In this document: in pieces, positions 1-6,351 of the stretch
Layout of the letters: each line of letters begins with the position of its first letter
Numbering within the stretch: the first letter of the stretch is position 1
DNA from: Thiopseudomonas sp964394445
GTDB lineage: Bacteria; Pseudomonadota; Gammaproteobacteria; Pseudomonadales; Pseudomonadaceae
Assembly (NCBI GenBank): GCA_964394445.1
Contig: CAYMXO010000034.1
Span: 1 to 19,494, forward strand
DNA: 19,494 nt
Reading direction: 5' to 3'
Notes under the pieces: generated by a model
Seen by the model: only the letters and a program-made list of their open reading frames with translations
Told to the model about the DNA's origin: nothing
Database searches by the model: none
Program-made: the position numbers and the translations under genes

Positions 1-402
1 GCCCACGGCCACATGGCTTTCTACGGCGCCTACGCCATGATCGTCATGACCATCATCTCCTATGCCATGCCCAAGCTGCGCGGCATTGGTGAAGCACCGA
101 GCAACAAGGCTCAGGTCATGGAGCTGTGGGGCTTCTGGCTGATGACCATCAGCATGGTTTTCATCACCCTGTTCCTGACCGGTGCCGGTGTGGTTGAAGT
201 CTGGCTGCGTCGCCTGCCGGAAAGTGGTGCTGCCATGTCCTTCATGGATACCCAGGATCAGCTGATGCTGTTCTACTGGCTGCGCCTGGTCTCCGGTGTA
301 GGCTTCCTTGTTGGCCTGATCTGCTACCTGTGCAGCTTCAAGAAGAGCTTGCAGACTGCGGCAGATGACCGCCCGGTACCTTTGCCTGCTGAAACAGCCT
401 AA
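1..402 (+). CDS. norB: Nitric oxide reductase subunit B, C-terminal part (5' end outside window)
   Basis: NorB is the membrane-bound catalytic subunit of the cytochrome-c-dependent NO reductase, which reduces 2 NO to N2O in the inner membrane. The reading frame is open from base 1 and ends with TAA at 400-402, giving 133 codons. The first residues read AHGHMAFYGAY. In the well-studied Pseudomonas aeruginosa enzyme the two histidines of this HGH motif ligate haem b3 and haem b, so the window opens at the haem-binding helix. Two more hydrophobic segments follow (about residues 45-65 and 90-115), then a short polar tail. Only the end of the gene is here; norC and the start of norB should lie just upstream. 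qNOR (NorZ) shares this motif, but the downstream norD favours the norCBD type. Confidence 0.93.
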   Translation, partial: AHGHMAFYGAYAMIVMTIISYAMPKLRGIGEAPSNKAQVMELWGFWLMTISMVFITLFLTGAGVVEVWLRRLPESGAAMSFMDTQDQLMLFYWLRLVSGVGFLVGLICYLCSFKKSLQTAADDRPVPLPAETA

Positions 403-416
403 CCGCTGACTGAGAT

Positions 417-445
417 TACGCCGGGTTCGCCCGGCGTAGTTTTTT
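417..445 (+). terminator. Intrinsic terminator after norB
   Basis: A perfect 9-bp stem, TACGCCGGG pairing with CCCGGCGTA, closed by a TTCG tetraloop, is followed by a run of six T at 440-445. This is a textbook rho-independent terminator, 14 bases past the norB stop. It should end or attenuate the norCB transcript before norD. Confidence 0.9.
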
Positions 446-452
446 CAGGAGC

Positions 453-487
453 TTTCGTACAGATATTGCATCAATGCTTGTGCGAAA
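453..487. promoter_or_regulatory. 35-bp dyad-symmetric element upstream of norD
   Basis: TTTCGTAC (453-460) pairs with GTGCGAAA (480-487), and ATTG (465-468) pairs with CAAT (472-475). Both pairs are centred on base 470. The bases between them also mostly pair, leaving one mismatch and a few G-T wobbles. It may be an operator or an RNA hairpin. It does not match the FNR/DNR consensus (TTGAT-N4-ATCAA). Confidence 0.5.
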
Positions 488-491
488 AGTC

Positions 492-510
492 CTGGAACCT
501 GTTGTTCCGG
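492..510 (+). repeat. Short hairpin in the norD leader
   Basis: A 7-bp stem, CTGGAAC (492-498) with GTTCCGG (504-510) and one G-T wobble, is closed by a 5-base loop. No T-run follows, so it is not a typical terminator. It lies 26 bases before the norD start and just upstream of the norD ribosome binding site. Its function is unknown. Confidence 0.4.
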
Positions 511-536
511 AAGCAGTATGTAAGAGGTGATATTCC

Positions 537-2378
537 ATGAGTTTTGCCATTGAAGTGGAGGAGTGGGCCGGCAGTGTCTGGCACAAGTTCATCACGCGCA
601 AGGCGGATCCGGAGTTTCCCGAGTTCAAGGTCGAGCTGGAGCCGATACAAAACGGGCTGGCCTTGCTGTTCCGGGCCATGGGTGGCGGCCATGAGGTCAG
701 TGTAGAAGCGGCCCAGGCACGCCAGATGATGGTTAAACGCTCGTTTTTGCAAAAGGTTGCTGGTACAGCCCGGCAGTTAACCGTGGCATGGCGTGATGCG
801 CAAAGTGTGCGCTTGCCACCTGCTATTGCCACCTACCCTGATGAACGTCTGAACCTGGAGCTGTACCGCTGGCTCACTATACTTAGTGCCCATGCCGGTC
901 CCATGCAGCACTGGGGCCGCGACAATCAGCGCTGGATTGCAGAGTTGATGGATCAATATCCGGCGCTGCAAAAACGCTACACCGAGCTGGTGCTGGCACA
1001 TCTGGCGTTGCGTCCCGAGCCAAAAAGCTTGCCGCCGGATGAAGCAAAGCTGGAAGAGGCCATTCGTCAGGCATTGCTCAAGCCCGGCACTGTGGATGAG
1101 TTTCCCGGCAGCGAACGCGCGCCCTGGCCGGTTGCCCTCTGGCTGTATCCCCCACTGAACCTGGGTAACCCGCAGCAAACCCATTGGGATGAAGAAGACG
1201 GTGACATGCTGGGCAAAGCCCAGGGGGAAGGCAGTGCACCGCGCAAACAGGCCAGCCGGGTCGAGGATAATGCCGGTAAACAGGGGCTGCTGGTATTTCG
1301 CCTGGAAAACCTGTTCACCTGGACCGAGCACGTCGATCTGGACCGTACCGGTGACGACAACGAGGATATCGATGCGGCGCGGGTTGCGGATGATCTTGAC
1401 GAAATTTCACTGTCAAAAAAACGCAAACGCAAGGGTGGGGGCCTCAAGCTGCACCTGGATTTGCCACCAGCCGATATTGATGACATTCCGCTGGGTGAAG
1501 GTATCAAGATGCCCGAGTGGGATTTTCGTCGCAACGAGCTGCGCAAGGATTTTGCCAATGTTGAAATGATGCAGCCGCGTCTGCAGGATGCCATGGAGTT
1601 GCCCGAACACCTGCAACCACTGGCGAAGAAAGTGCGTCGACAGTTTGAGCATTTGCGTGCCGAACCCCAGTGGCTGCGCCAGCAAACCCAGGGCAGCGAG
1701 CTGGACTTGCAGGCCTGTGTCGATTTTCAGGTCGAGCGCAAGCTGGGCAATACCCATGAGCCGGGCCTGTTCATGGACCGCCGCCGTCGCCACCGTGACC
1801 TCAGCTGTCTGGCGCTGGCCGACCTGTCGATGTCCACCGATGCCCACGTCAACAATGAAAAGCGTGTCATCGAAGTGGTTGGTGACAGCCTGATGCTGTT
1901 TGCCGAAGCCCTGTCGGTAGCGGGTGATGATTTCTCCATGTACGGCTTTTCCTCGCTGCGCCGCCATCATGTGCGCATGCTGGAGATCAAGGGTTTTGAC
2001 CAGAAGTACAATGCCAACGTTTGCGGCGCCATCCAGTCGCTCAAGCCGGGTTATTACACCCGCATGGGTACGGCTATCCGCCGGGCGACCCAGTTGCTGG
2101 AAAAGCGTCCGCACCGGCGCAAGCTGCTGTTGCTGATCACCGATGGCAAACCCAATGATCTGGATCTGTACGAAGGCCGTTACGGGGTGGAAGACACCCG
2201 GCATGCGGTGATGGAAGCGCGCAAGGCCGGACTGATTCCGTTCTGCATTACCATCGACCAGCAGGCCGGTGATTACCTGCCTTACATGTTTGGTGCCAAC
2301 GGCTATACCCTGATCAAGGAGCCGGTGCAGTTGCCGACCCGCCTGCCGCAGCTGTACCGGTTGTTGACTGAGCCCTGA
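537..2378 (+). CDS. norD: NorD, vWA-domain NO reductase activation protein
   Basis: NorD is needed for maturation or activity of NO reductase and acts in the cytoplasm with the AAA+ protein NorQ, probably as a metal- or cofactor-inserting chaperone pair. This 613-residue protein matches the usual length of about 610. A charged, low-complexity middle part (about residues 215-300, many D, E and K) precedes a C-terminal von Willebrand A domain (about 420-613). The domain carries the MIDAS motif DLSMS (D429, S431, S433) and the later ITDGKPND segment (D536). The ATG at 537 has the Shine-Dalgarno sequence AGAGGTGA at 523-530, six bases upstream. It follows norB by 134 bp but is separated from it by a terminator. 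No norQ is present in the window. Confidence 0.93.
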   Translation: MSFAIEVEEWAGSVWHKFITRKADPEFPEFKVELEPIQNGLALLFRAMGGGHEVSVEAAQARQMMVKRSFLQKVAGTARQLTVAWRDAQSVRLPPAIATYPDERLNLELYRWLTILSAHAGPMQHWGRDNQRWIAELMDQYPALQKRYTELVLAHLALRPEPKSLPPDEAKLEEAIRQALLKPGTVDEFPGSERAPWPVALWLYPPLNLGNPQQTHWDEEDGDMLGKAQGEGSAPRKQASRVEDNAGKQGLLVFRLENLFTWTEHVDLDRTGDDNEDIDAARVADDLDEISLSKKRKRKGGGLKLHLDLPPADIDDIPLGEGIKMPEWDFRRNELRKDFANVEMMQPRLQDAMELPEHLQPLAKKVRRQFEHLRAEPQWLRQQTQGSELDLQACVDFQVERKLGNTHEPGLFMDRRRRHRDLSCLALADLSMSTDAHVNNEKRVIEVVGDSLMLFAEALSVAGDDFSMYGFSSLRRHHVRMLEIKGFDQKYNANVCGAIQSLKPGYYTRMGTAIRRATQLLEKRPHRRKLLLLITDGKPNDLDLYEGRYGVEDTRHAVMEARKAGLIPFCITIDQQAGDYLPYMFGANGYTLIKEPVQLPTRLPQLYRLLTEP

Positions 2379-2433
2379 TTGGGGATTTTGCCAGTGGTGC
2401 ATACGGTCGGGTAGTTTTTCCGGCGGTATTTCC

Positions 2434-2522
2434 GGTCGGGTGAGGCGCTCCGCAAAGCGACGCTGCCACTTTGAGCAAGCTCAAAGCTGACAGCTGAGGC
2501 TTTGCTCCGGCCTCACCCGACC
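2434..2522. repeat. Nested 89-bp inverted repeat (REP/BIME-like)
   Basis: The outer arms GGTCGGGTGAGGC (2434-2446) and GCCTCACCCGACC (2510-2522) are a perfect 13-bp match. Inside them, GCAAAGC (2452-2458) pairs with GCTTTGC (2499-2505) and GCTG (2462-2465) with CAGC (2491-2494). At the centre CTTTGAGC (2469-2476) pairs with GCTCAAAG (2479-2486). All share nearly the same centre, so the whole unit can fold into one long hairpin. It resembles intergenic REP-type elements, but only a genome-wide copy count can show that. Confidence 0.75.
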
Positions 2523-2560
2523 TGGCCAGACACCTTGGCGTTGGGGAAGGTGTGGCCTGG
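2521..2560. repeat. Second inverted repeat abutting the first
   Basis: CCTGGCC (2521-2527) pairs with GGCCTGG (2554-2560) with one mismatch, and ACACCTT (2530-2536) pairs perfectly with AAGGTGT (2547-2553), leaving a 10-base loop. It shares its first two bases with the end of the preceding 89-bp repeat. No T-run follows, so it is not a standard terminator. Confidence 0.6.
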
Positions 2561-2640
2561 CTGCGCCGGGCTGCTGTCGCGTGTGGCTTGACGCACACAT
2601 TTGACCGGCATTCTGCCCGCAGCAAAGCACAACCCACCTT

Positions 2641-2680
2641 GTCATTCTGCGCGTAGCGAAGCGTAGTCGCAGAATCCATC
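2641..2680. repeat. ATTCTGCG...CGCAGAAT palindromic repeat
   Basis: ATTCTGCG (2644-2651) and CGCAGAAT (2668-2675) form a perfect 8-bp stem. The 16-base interior carries an internal direct repeat of GCGTAG. The flanks GTC and CCATC, together with the stem, match a type of short dispersed repeat commonly met in bacterial intergenic DNA. I recall this pattern by eye and could not search for it. Confidence 0.6.
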
Positions 2681-2721
2681 AACCGCCTTCGGAAACCTGA
2701 AATACCCGGGTGACAAAAAAC

Positions 2722-3834
2722 ATGGCCAGAGTTACCACAGAAACCAAACCAGTCATCAAAAAAATCCAGGCCCGAGAGTGGCTGTTTCCGCTGGCGGCGT
2801 TGTATGCCATGTGGGTGTTGCCGCTGTCAGTGCTGGCGATACTGGGCCATATCCAATGGCTGCCGGGGTTGGCCAATCCTTATGCGCACGCTCATGAGCT
2901 GATTTTCGGTGTGGCTTTTTTGGTGATCTGCGGTTATCTGCTGGGTAATCTTGAGCGTCACCGTCTGTTATGGTTGATTGCTCTGTGGCTGGCAGCCCGA
3001 ATCAGCTTCTGGGTTTTATCGTTTCATCCGTTACCTGCACTGTTTGCCGCACTTGCGGCTGGCATGCTGGGCTGGCAAGTGGTGCCTGCTTTTTGGCGAG
3101 CGAAAAAATGGCAAAACCGCAGTGTTGCACCCATTGTGTTACTGATTAGCCTGCTGACTGCAGTGGCGGGGTCCAGCATTACAGTGTTCGCTGATATTCT
3201 GCCGCACGCACTCATTGTGTTGTCGGCGTTGATGTTCTTTATGGGTGGCAGAGTGATTGCGCCAGTGCTGGCCAGTTTCTGGTTGCAGCAGGGCGTACGC
3301 ATGGGTAATCGTGTTCAGCCCAACATGGAAGGGGCAGGCTTGTTGGCACTGGCTGGTGGCCTGCTGCTGAGCGTTACCGGTCTGGCTCCTGAGCTGCAGG
3401 GTTGGGTGCTGATGCTGGGCGGGGGCATTATTGCAATGCGGATTTTACGCTGGCAGCCGTGGCAGTATCGTAGCCGGCTGGATATCGTGTTGCTGTTTGC
3501 CGGTTATGCCGGGCTGGCGCTGGCCGTGTTTTTGCTTGGTTTGGGTGAGTTTTCGCCCACTGCACGATTGCTTTCCACCCATGCAGTAACAGTAGCAGCC
3601 ATGGGAGTGTTGATGGTCACTATCATGGCGCGAGTCAGCGTGGTGAAAAAATTCAAGGACGCTGGTGCGCTGAAAAGTAGTTATCTGGCCAGCTGCCTGC
3701 TGGTTTTGGCAGCCAGTACCCGTTTGCTGGCTCCGTTATTTCCAGCTGTCTATTTGCCGTTATTGCACAGTGCAATGCTGTGTTGGAGTCTGGGTTTTGC
3801 AGTGCTGCTGTTTGTGCTGTGGCGCTGCAGGTAA
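2722..3834 (+). CDS. nnrS: NnrS family membrane protein
   Basis: NnrS proteins are polytopic inner-membrane haem- and copper-containing proteins found beside denitrification genes. They lessen damage from NO, for example by protecting iron-sulfur enzymes. About 370 residues are predicted, with roughly 10-12 hydrophobic segments spread over the full length. Family marks are HAHE at residues 56-59 followed by LIFG, the segment MGGRVIAPV, and the late THAVTVAAMGVLMVTIMARV stretch. A GTG at 2710 would add four residues, but GGGTGA at 2708-2713 is well spaced only for the ATG at 2722, so that start is chosen. Its stop lies one base from the 3' end of the convergent sensor kinase gene. Confidence 0.85.
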   Translation: MARVTTETKPVIKKIQAREWLFPLAALYAMWVLPLSVLAILGHIQWLPGLANPYAHAHELIFGVAFLVICGYLLGNLERHRLLWLIALWLAARISFWVLSFHPLPALFAALAAGMLGWQVVPAFWRAKKWQNRSVAPIVLLISLLTAVAGSSITVFADILPHALIVLSALMFFMGGRVIAPVLASFWLQQGVRMGNRVQPNMEGAGLLALAGGLLLSVTGLAPELQGWVLMLGGGIIAMRILRWQPWQYRSRLDIVLLFAGYAGLALAVFLLGLGEFSPTARLLSTHAVTVAAMGVLMVTIMARVSVVKKFKDAGALKSSYLASCLLVLAASTRLLAPLFPAVYLPLLHSAMLCWSLGFAVLLFVLWRCR

Positions 3835-3835
3835 A

Positions 3836-5176
3836 TTAAACCCTTGATGTCTGATCGCTTACAGGCAATATGATTCTGGCCTCAAACCCTCCGGTTTTTC
3901 CTTTGATCGGGGAGTTGAGCACCAGTGTGCTGCCGATACGTTGAGCAATGGTCTGCACAATGGCCAGACCCAGTCCGCTACCCTTGTTGCTGGCACCGCC
4001 ACGTTCGAAGCGCCCGGTCAGCTGTGCCAGAACTTCGGCAGGCACGAGAGGGCTTTGATTGCTGACAACCAGTGTGCCGTCACTCTGCAGATTAACCATC
4101 ACTGGTGTGTTTTCTGTGCCGTGCCGTAGTGCATTTTCTACCAGATTACGATAAAGGATCGCGAATACATCCGGGTCCAGAGTTGAGAGCAGCGGCTGTT
4201 CCGGCAACTGTAGAATAATTTGCTCGGTGTTCAGGCAGCGGGACAGGTCGTCAGTGATCAAGCGGGCGACAGGACGCAAATCAGTCTCCTGGTTCAGGCG
4301 TAACTGGCCACCTTCGGCACGGGCCAGTTGTAGCAGGCGTTCGGACAAGGCAGTCAGGCGCTTGAGGGTGGTTTCGATATCTTGTGCCCGCTTTTGGGTT
4401 TCTGGTTCACCGGTTTCGCTTTGCAGACGCTGTACTTGGGCAATGGCTCCAGCCAGTGGTGTACGCAGTTCGTGGGCAGCATTGGCGGCAAAGTTGCGCT
4501 CGGCAGCAAAAGCTGTGGCCAGGCGGTCCAGTAACTCGTTCAGCGTGTTAGCCACAGGAGCTACTTCGGTGGGCAGGCCATCGACCGGCAACAGTGACAG
4601 ATCGTGCTCGTCACGCTTGGCCAGTGTGCTGCGAAAGCGGCGCAAGGGAATCAGGCTGGTGCGAACTGCCAGCACAATTGCCAATAGCGTAGCCGGTAAG
4701 AAAATCAGAATGGGCAAACCCAGCGAGATCTGCGTATCGCGTGCAATGGCTTGACGGTGAGCCAAAGGTTCGGCCACAGTGAGCTGTACCGTGCCTTGCA
4801 GGGTGTCTTCGTTATAGAGTCGGTGAGTCGCGGTCTGTCGGAAACCATTGCCATCCCAGGCGGGAAACAGCGCGGGGTCGGCATCATGCGAACGCAGCAA
4901 AACGCGTCCTCGCGAGTCGCGAATCAGATAAGTGAGTAACTCGTCATGCTGGCGGATTGTAGCCAGACGGCGGGTTTGTTCGGTGTCATCCCGCTCAAGA
5001 ATATCGGCTACAGCCAGTGGCAAAATACGCTGGGCAGTTTCTTGTAGGGCCGAATCGAACACCTGATTGATTTCGCTGCGTACCCGGATGGCCGTCATGA
5101 CGGCTGCGGCGGCCCACAATACCAATAGCAGGATGCCCAGCGACAGGCCGAGCCGGCCTTGCAGGCTACGCAGCAT
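3836..5176 (-). CDS. Sensor histidine kinase, QseC/PmrB-like
   Basis: This is a 446-residue inner-membrane kinase that would phosphorylate the response regulator encoded just upstream. TM1 is at about residues 8-30, the periplasmic sensor at about 31-150 and TM2 at about 151-172, followed by a HAMP-like linker. The HisKA box NAAHELRTPL has the phospho-accepting H235. The ATPase domain has the N box NLVENALRHG (N348) and the G2 box GSGLGLAIV (399-407). The G1 position reads SNQSP instead of the usual DxGxG; related metal-sensor kinases can have N there. The ATG lies one base after the regulator stop (TAACATG), implying translational coupling. The signal sensed is unknown. Confidence 0.9.
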   Translation of the reverse strand: MLRSLQGRLGLSLGILLLVLWAAAAVMTAIRVRSEINQVFDSALQETAQRILPLAVADILERDDTEQTRRLATIRQHDELLTYLIRDSRGRVLLRSHDADPALFPAWDGNGFRQTATHRLYNEDTLQGTVQLTVAEPLAHRQAIARDTQISLGLPILIFLPATLLAIVLAVRTSLIPLRRFRSTLAKRDEHDLSLLPVDGLPTEVAPVANTLNELLDRLATAFAAERNFAANAAHELRTPLAGAIAQVQRLQSETGEPETQKRAQDIETTLKRLTALSERLLQLARAEGGQLRLNQETDLRPVARLITDDLSRCLNTEQIILQLPEQPLLSTLDPDVFAILYRNLVENALRHGTENTPVMVNLQSDGTLVVSNQSPLVPAEVLAQLTGRFERGGASNKGSGLGLAIVQTIAQRIGSTLVLNSPIKGKTGGFEARIILPVSDQTSRV

Positions 5177-5177
5177 G

Positions 5178-5837
5178 TTAGCCTTGTCCCAGCCGGTAGC
5201 CCAGCCCGCGCTCTGTCTTGATCAGGTCGGCACCGAGCTTTTTGCGTAAACGGCTGATGTGCACCTCAATGGTGTTGCTTTCAACCTCGGCATCAAACGA
5301 ATACAGCTTGTCTTCCAGCCTCGCTCTGGACAGCAGCTGGCCGGGACTGCCGAGAAATGCTTCCAGCAATACCCATTCACGGGCGGTTAATGTCACCGGG
5401 CGGTTGTCACGCAAAATATTGCGGGCGGCCAGATCAATTTGTAGTTCGCCGTGAGTGATTACAGGATTGGGGTTGCCACTGTAACGGCGTGCTACCGAGC
5501 CGATGCGGGCTGACAGCTCGGACAGGTCAAAGGGCTTGACCAGATAGTCGTCAGCACCGGCGTTGAGTCCCTCAATGCGGTCGGAAACCTGATCAAGTGC
5601 GGTCAGAATAATTACCGGCGTGTTCATGCCGCGACTGCGTAAGCGGCGCAAAAAAGGAATGCCGCGCCCATCAGGTAGCATCAGGTCGAGCAAGATCAGG
5701 TCGTAGGTGGCAACGGCAAGCGCACTATCGGCAGAGTCCAGGCGTTGCACCAGATCTACTGAGTGGCCATCACTGGCAATCTGGTCGTGTACGGCAGTAC
5801 CCAGAATGGCATCGTCTTCAATCAGTAATATGCGCAT
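5178..5837 (-). CDS. OmpR/PhoB-family response regulator
   Basis: This 219-residue two-component regulator has a receiver domain (1-115) and a winged-helix DNA-binding domain (about 125-219). The acidic pocket is E7/D8/D9, the phosphorylated aspartate is D51 (LILLDLMLPDGRG), and T79 and K101 complete the active site. The output domain shows the typical TLTAREWVLLEAFL and SNTIEVHISRLRKKLG segments. A TTG at 5843 would extend it by two residues, but AAGGAGG (plus-strand 5846-5852) sits eight bases before the ATG at 5837 and only two before the TTG, so the ATG is chosen. It is divergent from the PepSY/ferric-reductase operon, its most likely target. Confidence 0.93.
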   Translation of the reverse strand: MRILLIEDDAILGTAVHDQIASDGHSVDLVQRLDSADSALAVATYDLILLDLMLPDGRGIPFLRRLRSRGMNTPVIILTALDQVSDRIEGLNAGADDYLVKPFDLSELSARIGSVARRYSGNPNPVITHGELQIDLAARNILRDNRPVTLTAREWVLLEAFLGSPGQLLSRARLEDKLYSFDAEVESNTIEVHISRLRKKLGADLIKTERGLGYRLGQG

Positions 5838-5972
5838 AAGCAAAGCCTCCTTGGTGGAGCAGATGATGCACCGGTTGCCTTAACCGAAGCTGAAGCAACT
5901 TTTTTGCTTGCTTCAGGATGCTGTCACCTTGGTGGTAGATTCTGACACCGTCAACCTGATAGGAGTTTTGCA
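5838..5972. promoter_or_regulatory. Divergent promoter region, regulator/kinase versus PepSY operon
   Basis: This 135-bp interval carries both Shine-Dalgarno sites (AAGGAGG for the regulator, 5846-5852 on the minus strand; AGGAG for the PepSY gene, 5961-5965). It also holds an inverted repeat CTGAAGC (5890-5896) / GCTTCAG (5910-5916), a CACCTTGGTG palindrome (5925-5934), and two near-identical octamers, CTGTCACC (5921) and CTGACACC (5942), spaced 21 bp apart. Either could be the regulator's binding site. No convincing -35/-10 pair was found by eye. Confidence 0.5.
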
Positions 5973-6341
5973 ATGAAAATCTTAGTTTCCACCGCTACCG
6001 TACTCGCCCTGAGTGTTTCCGGACTGGCTTATGCCGATGACGACTGTACCAGTCCGATGTCCGAGTGGCAGCCACGTGAGGCCGTAACTGCGTATGTGAC
6101 AGACCTTGGTATCAGCCCAGAGCGTTTGCGGGTTGATGACGGCTGTTATGAGGTGCGCGGCCTAGATGCCGATGGCAACCGGGTCGAACTTGAAATTGAA
6201 CCGGCCACACTGGTCGTGCAAAAGCTGAAAGTACGTTTGCAGCCGGATGCAGACTTGTCCCGCTATCTGCCAGCTGGGCAGACCAAGCTGGGCAAGGGTG
6301 GAGAAAACCGGCTGAAAGAACCACGCAACAAAGACCGTTAA
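5973..6341 (+). CDS. Secreted PepSY-domain protein
   Basis: A small 122-residue protein with a clear signal peptide (MKILVSTATVLALSVSGLAYA, cut after A21), so it is periplasmic. The mature part carries one PepSY-like domain (about residues 33-95): the stretch EAVTAYVTDLGI is followed by CYEVRGLDADGNRVELEIEP and VVQKLKV. The tail is basic and polar. Such one-domain proteins often accompany two-component systems and membrane redox proteins; their ligand is mostly unknown. The SD AGGAG at 5961-5965 is seven bases before the ATG. The stop overlaps the Shine-Dalgarno sequence of the next gene, so the two are translationally coupled. Two cysteines (residues 25 and 58) remain in the mature protein and could form a disulfide. 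Confidence 0.85.
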   Translation: MKILVSTATVLALSVSGLAYADDDCTSPMSEWQPREAVTAYVTDLGISPERLRVDDGCYEVRGLDADGNRVELEIEPATLVVQKLKVRLQPDADLSRYLPAGQTKLGKGGENRLKEPRNKDR

Positions 6342-6351
6342 GGAGTTAGCC

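Larger units (their letters stand above)
2379..2721. other. Hairpin-rich non-coding region between norD and nnrS
   Basis: This 343-bp stretch has no credible gene. It contains three inverted repeats (listed separately), two direct copies of CGGTCGGGT (from 2404 and 2433) and a small GTGTG/CACAC repeat at 2581-2598. There is no terminator with a T-run after norD and I found no clear promoter for nnrS. The high density of palindromes suggests dispersed, REP-like repeats. Confidence 0.7.

Noticed and set aside
465..475. ATTGCATCAAT as an FNR/DNR box before norD
   Set aside because: The half-sites TTG and CAA are separated by only three bases; the consensus TTGAT-N4-ATCAA needs eight between them.
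1413..2402. 329-codon minus-strand frame opposite norD
   Set aside because: It overlaps the conserved vWA domain of norD and shows no recognisable domain or start site.
2314..2682. 122-codon minus-strand frame in the norD-nnrS spacer
   Set aside because: It begins MMDSATTLRYAQNDKVG, which comes from translating the ATTCTGCG-type repeat, and it runs through the nested inverted repeat. It is most likely not a gene.
2379..2721. CRISPR array in the repeat-rich spacer
   Set aside because: The repeats are inverted and of different types, with no regular direct repeats or even spacers.
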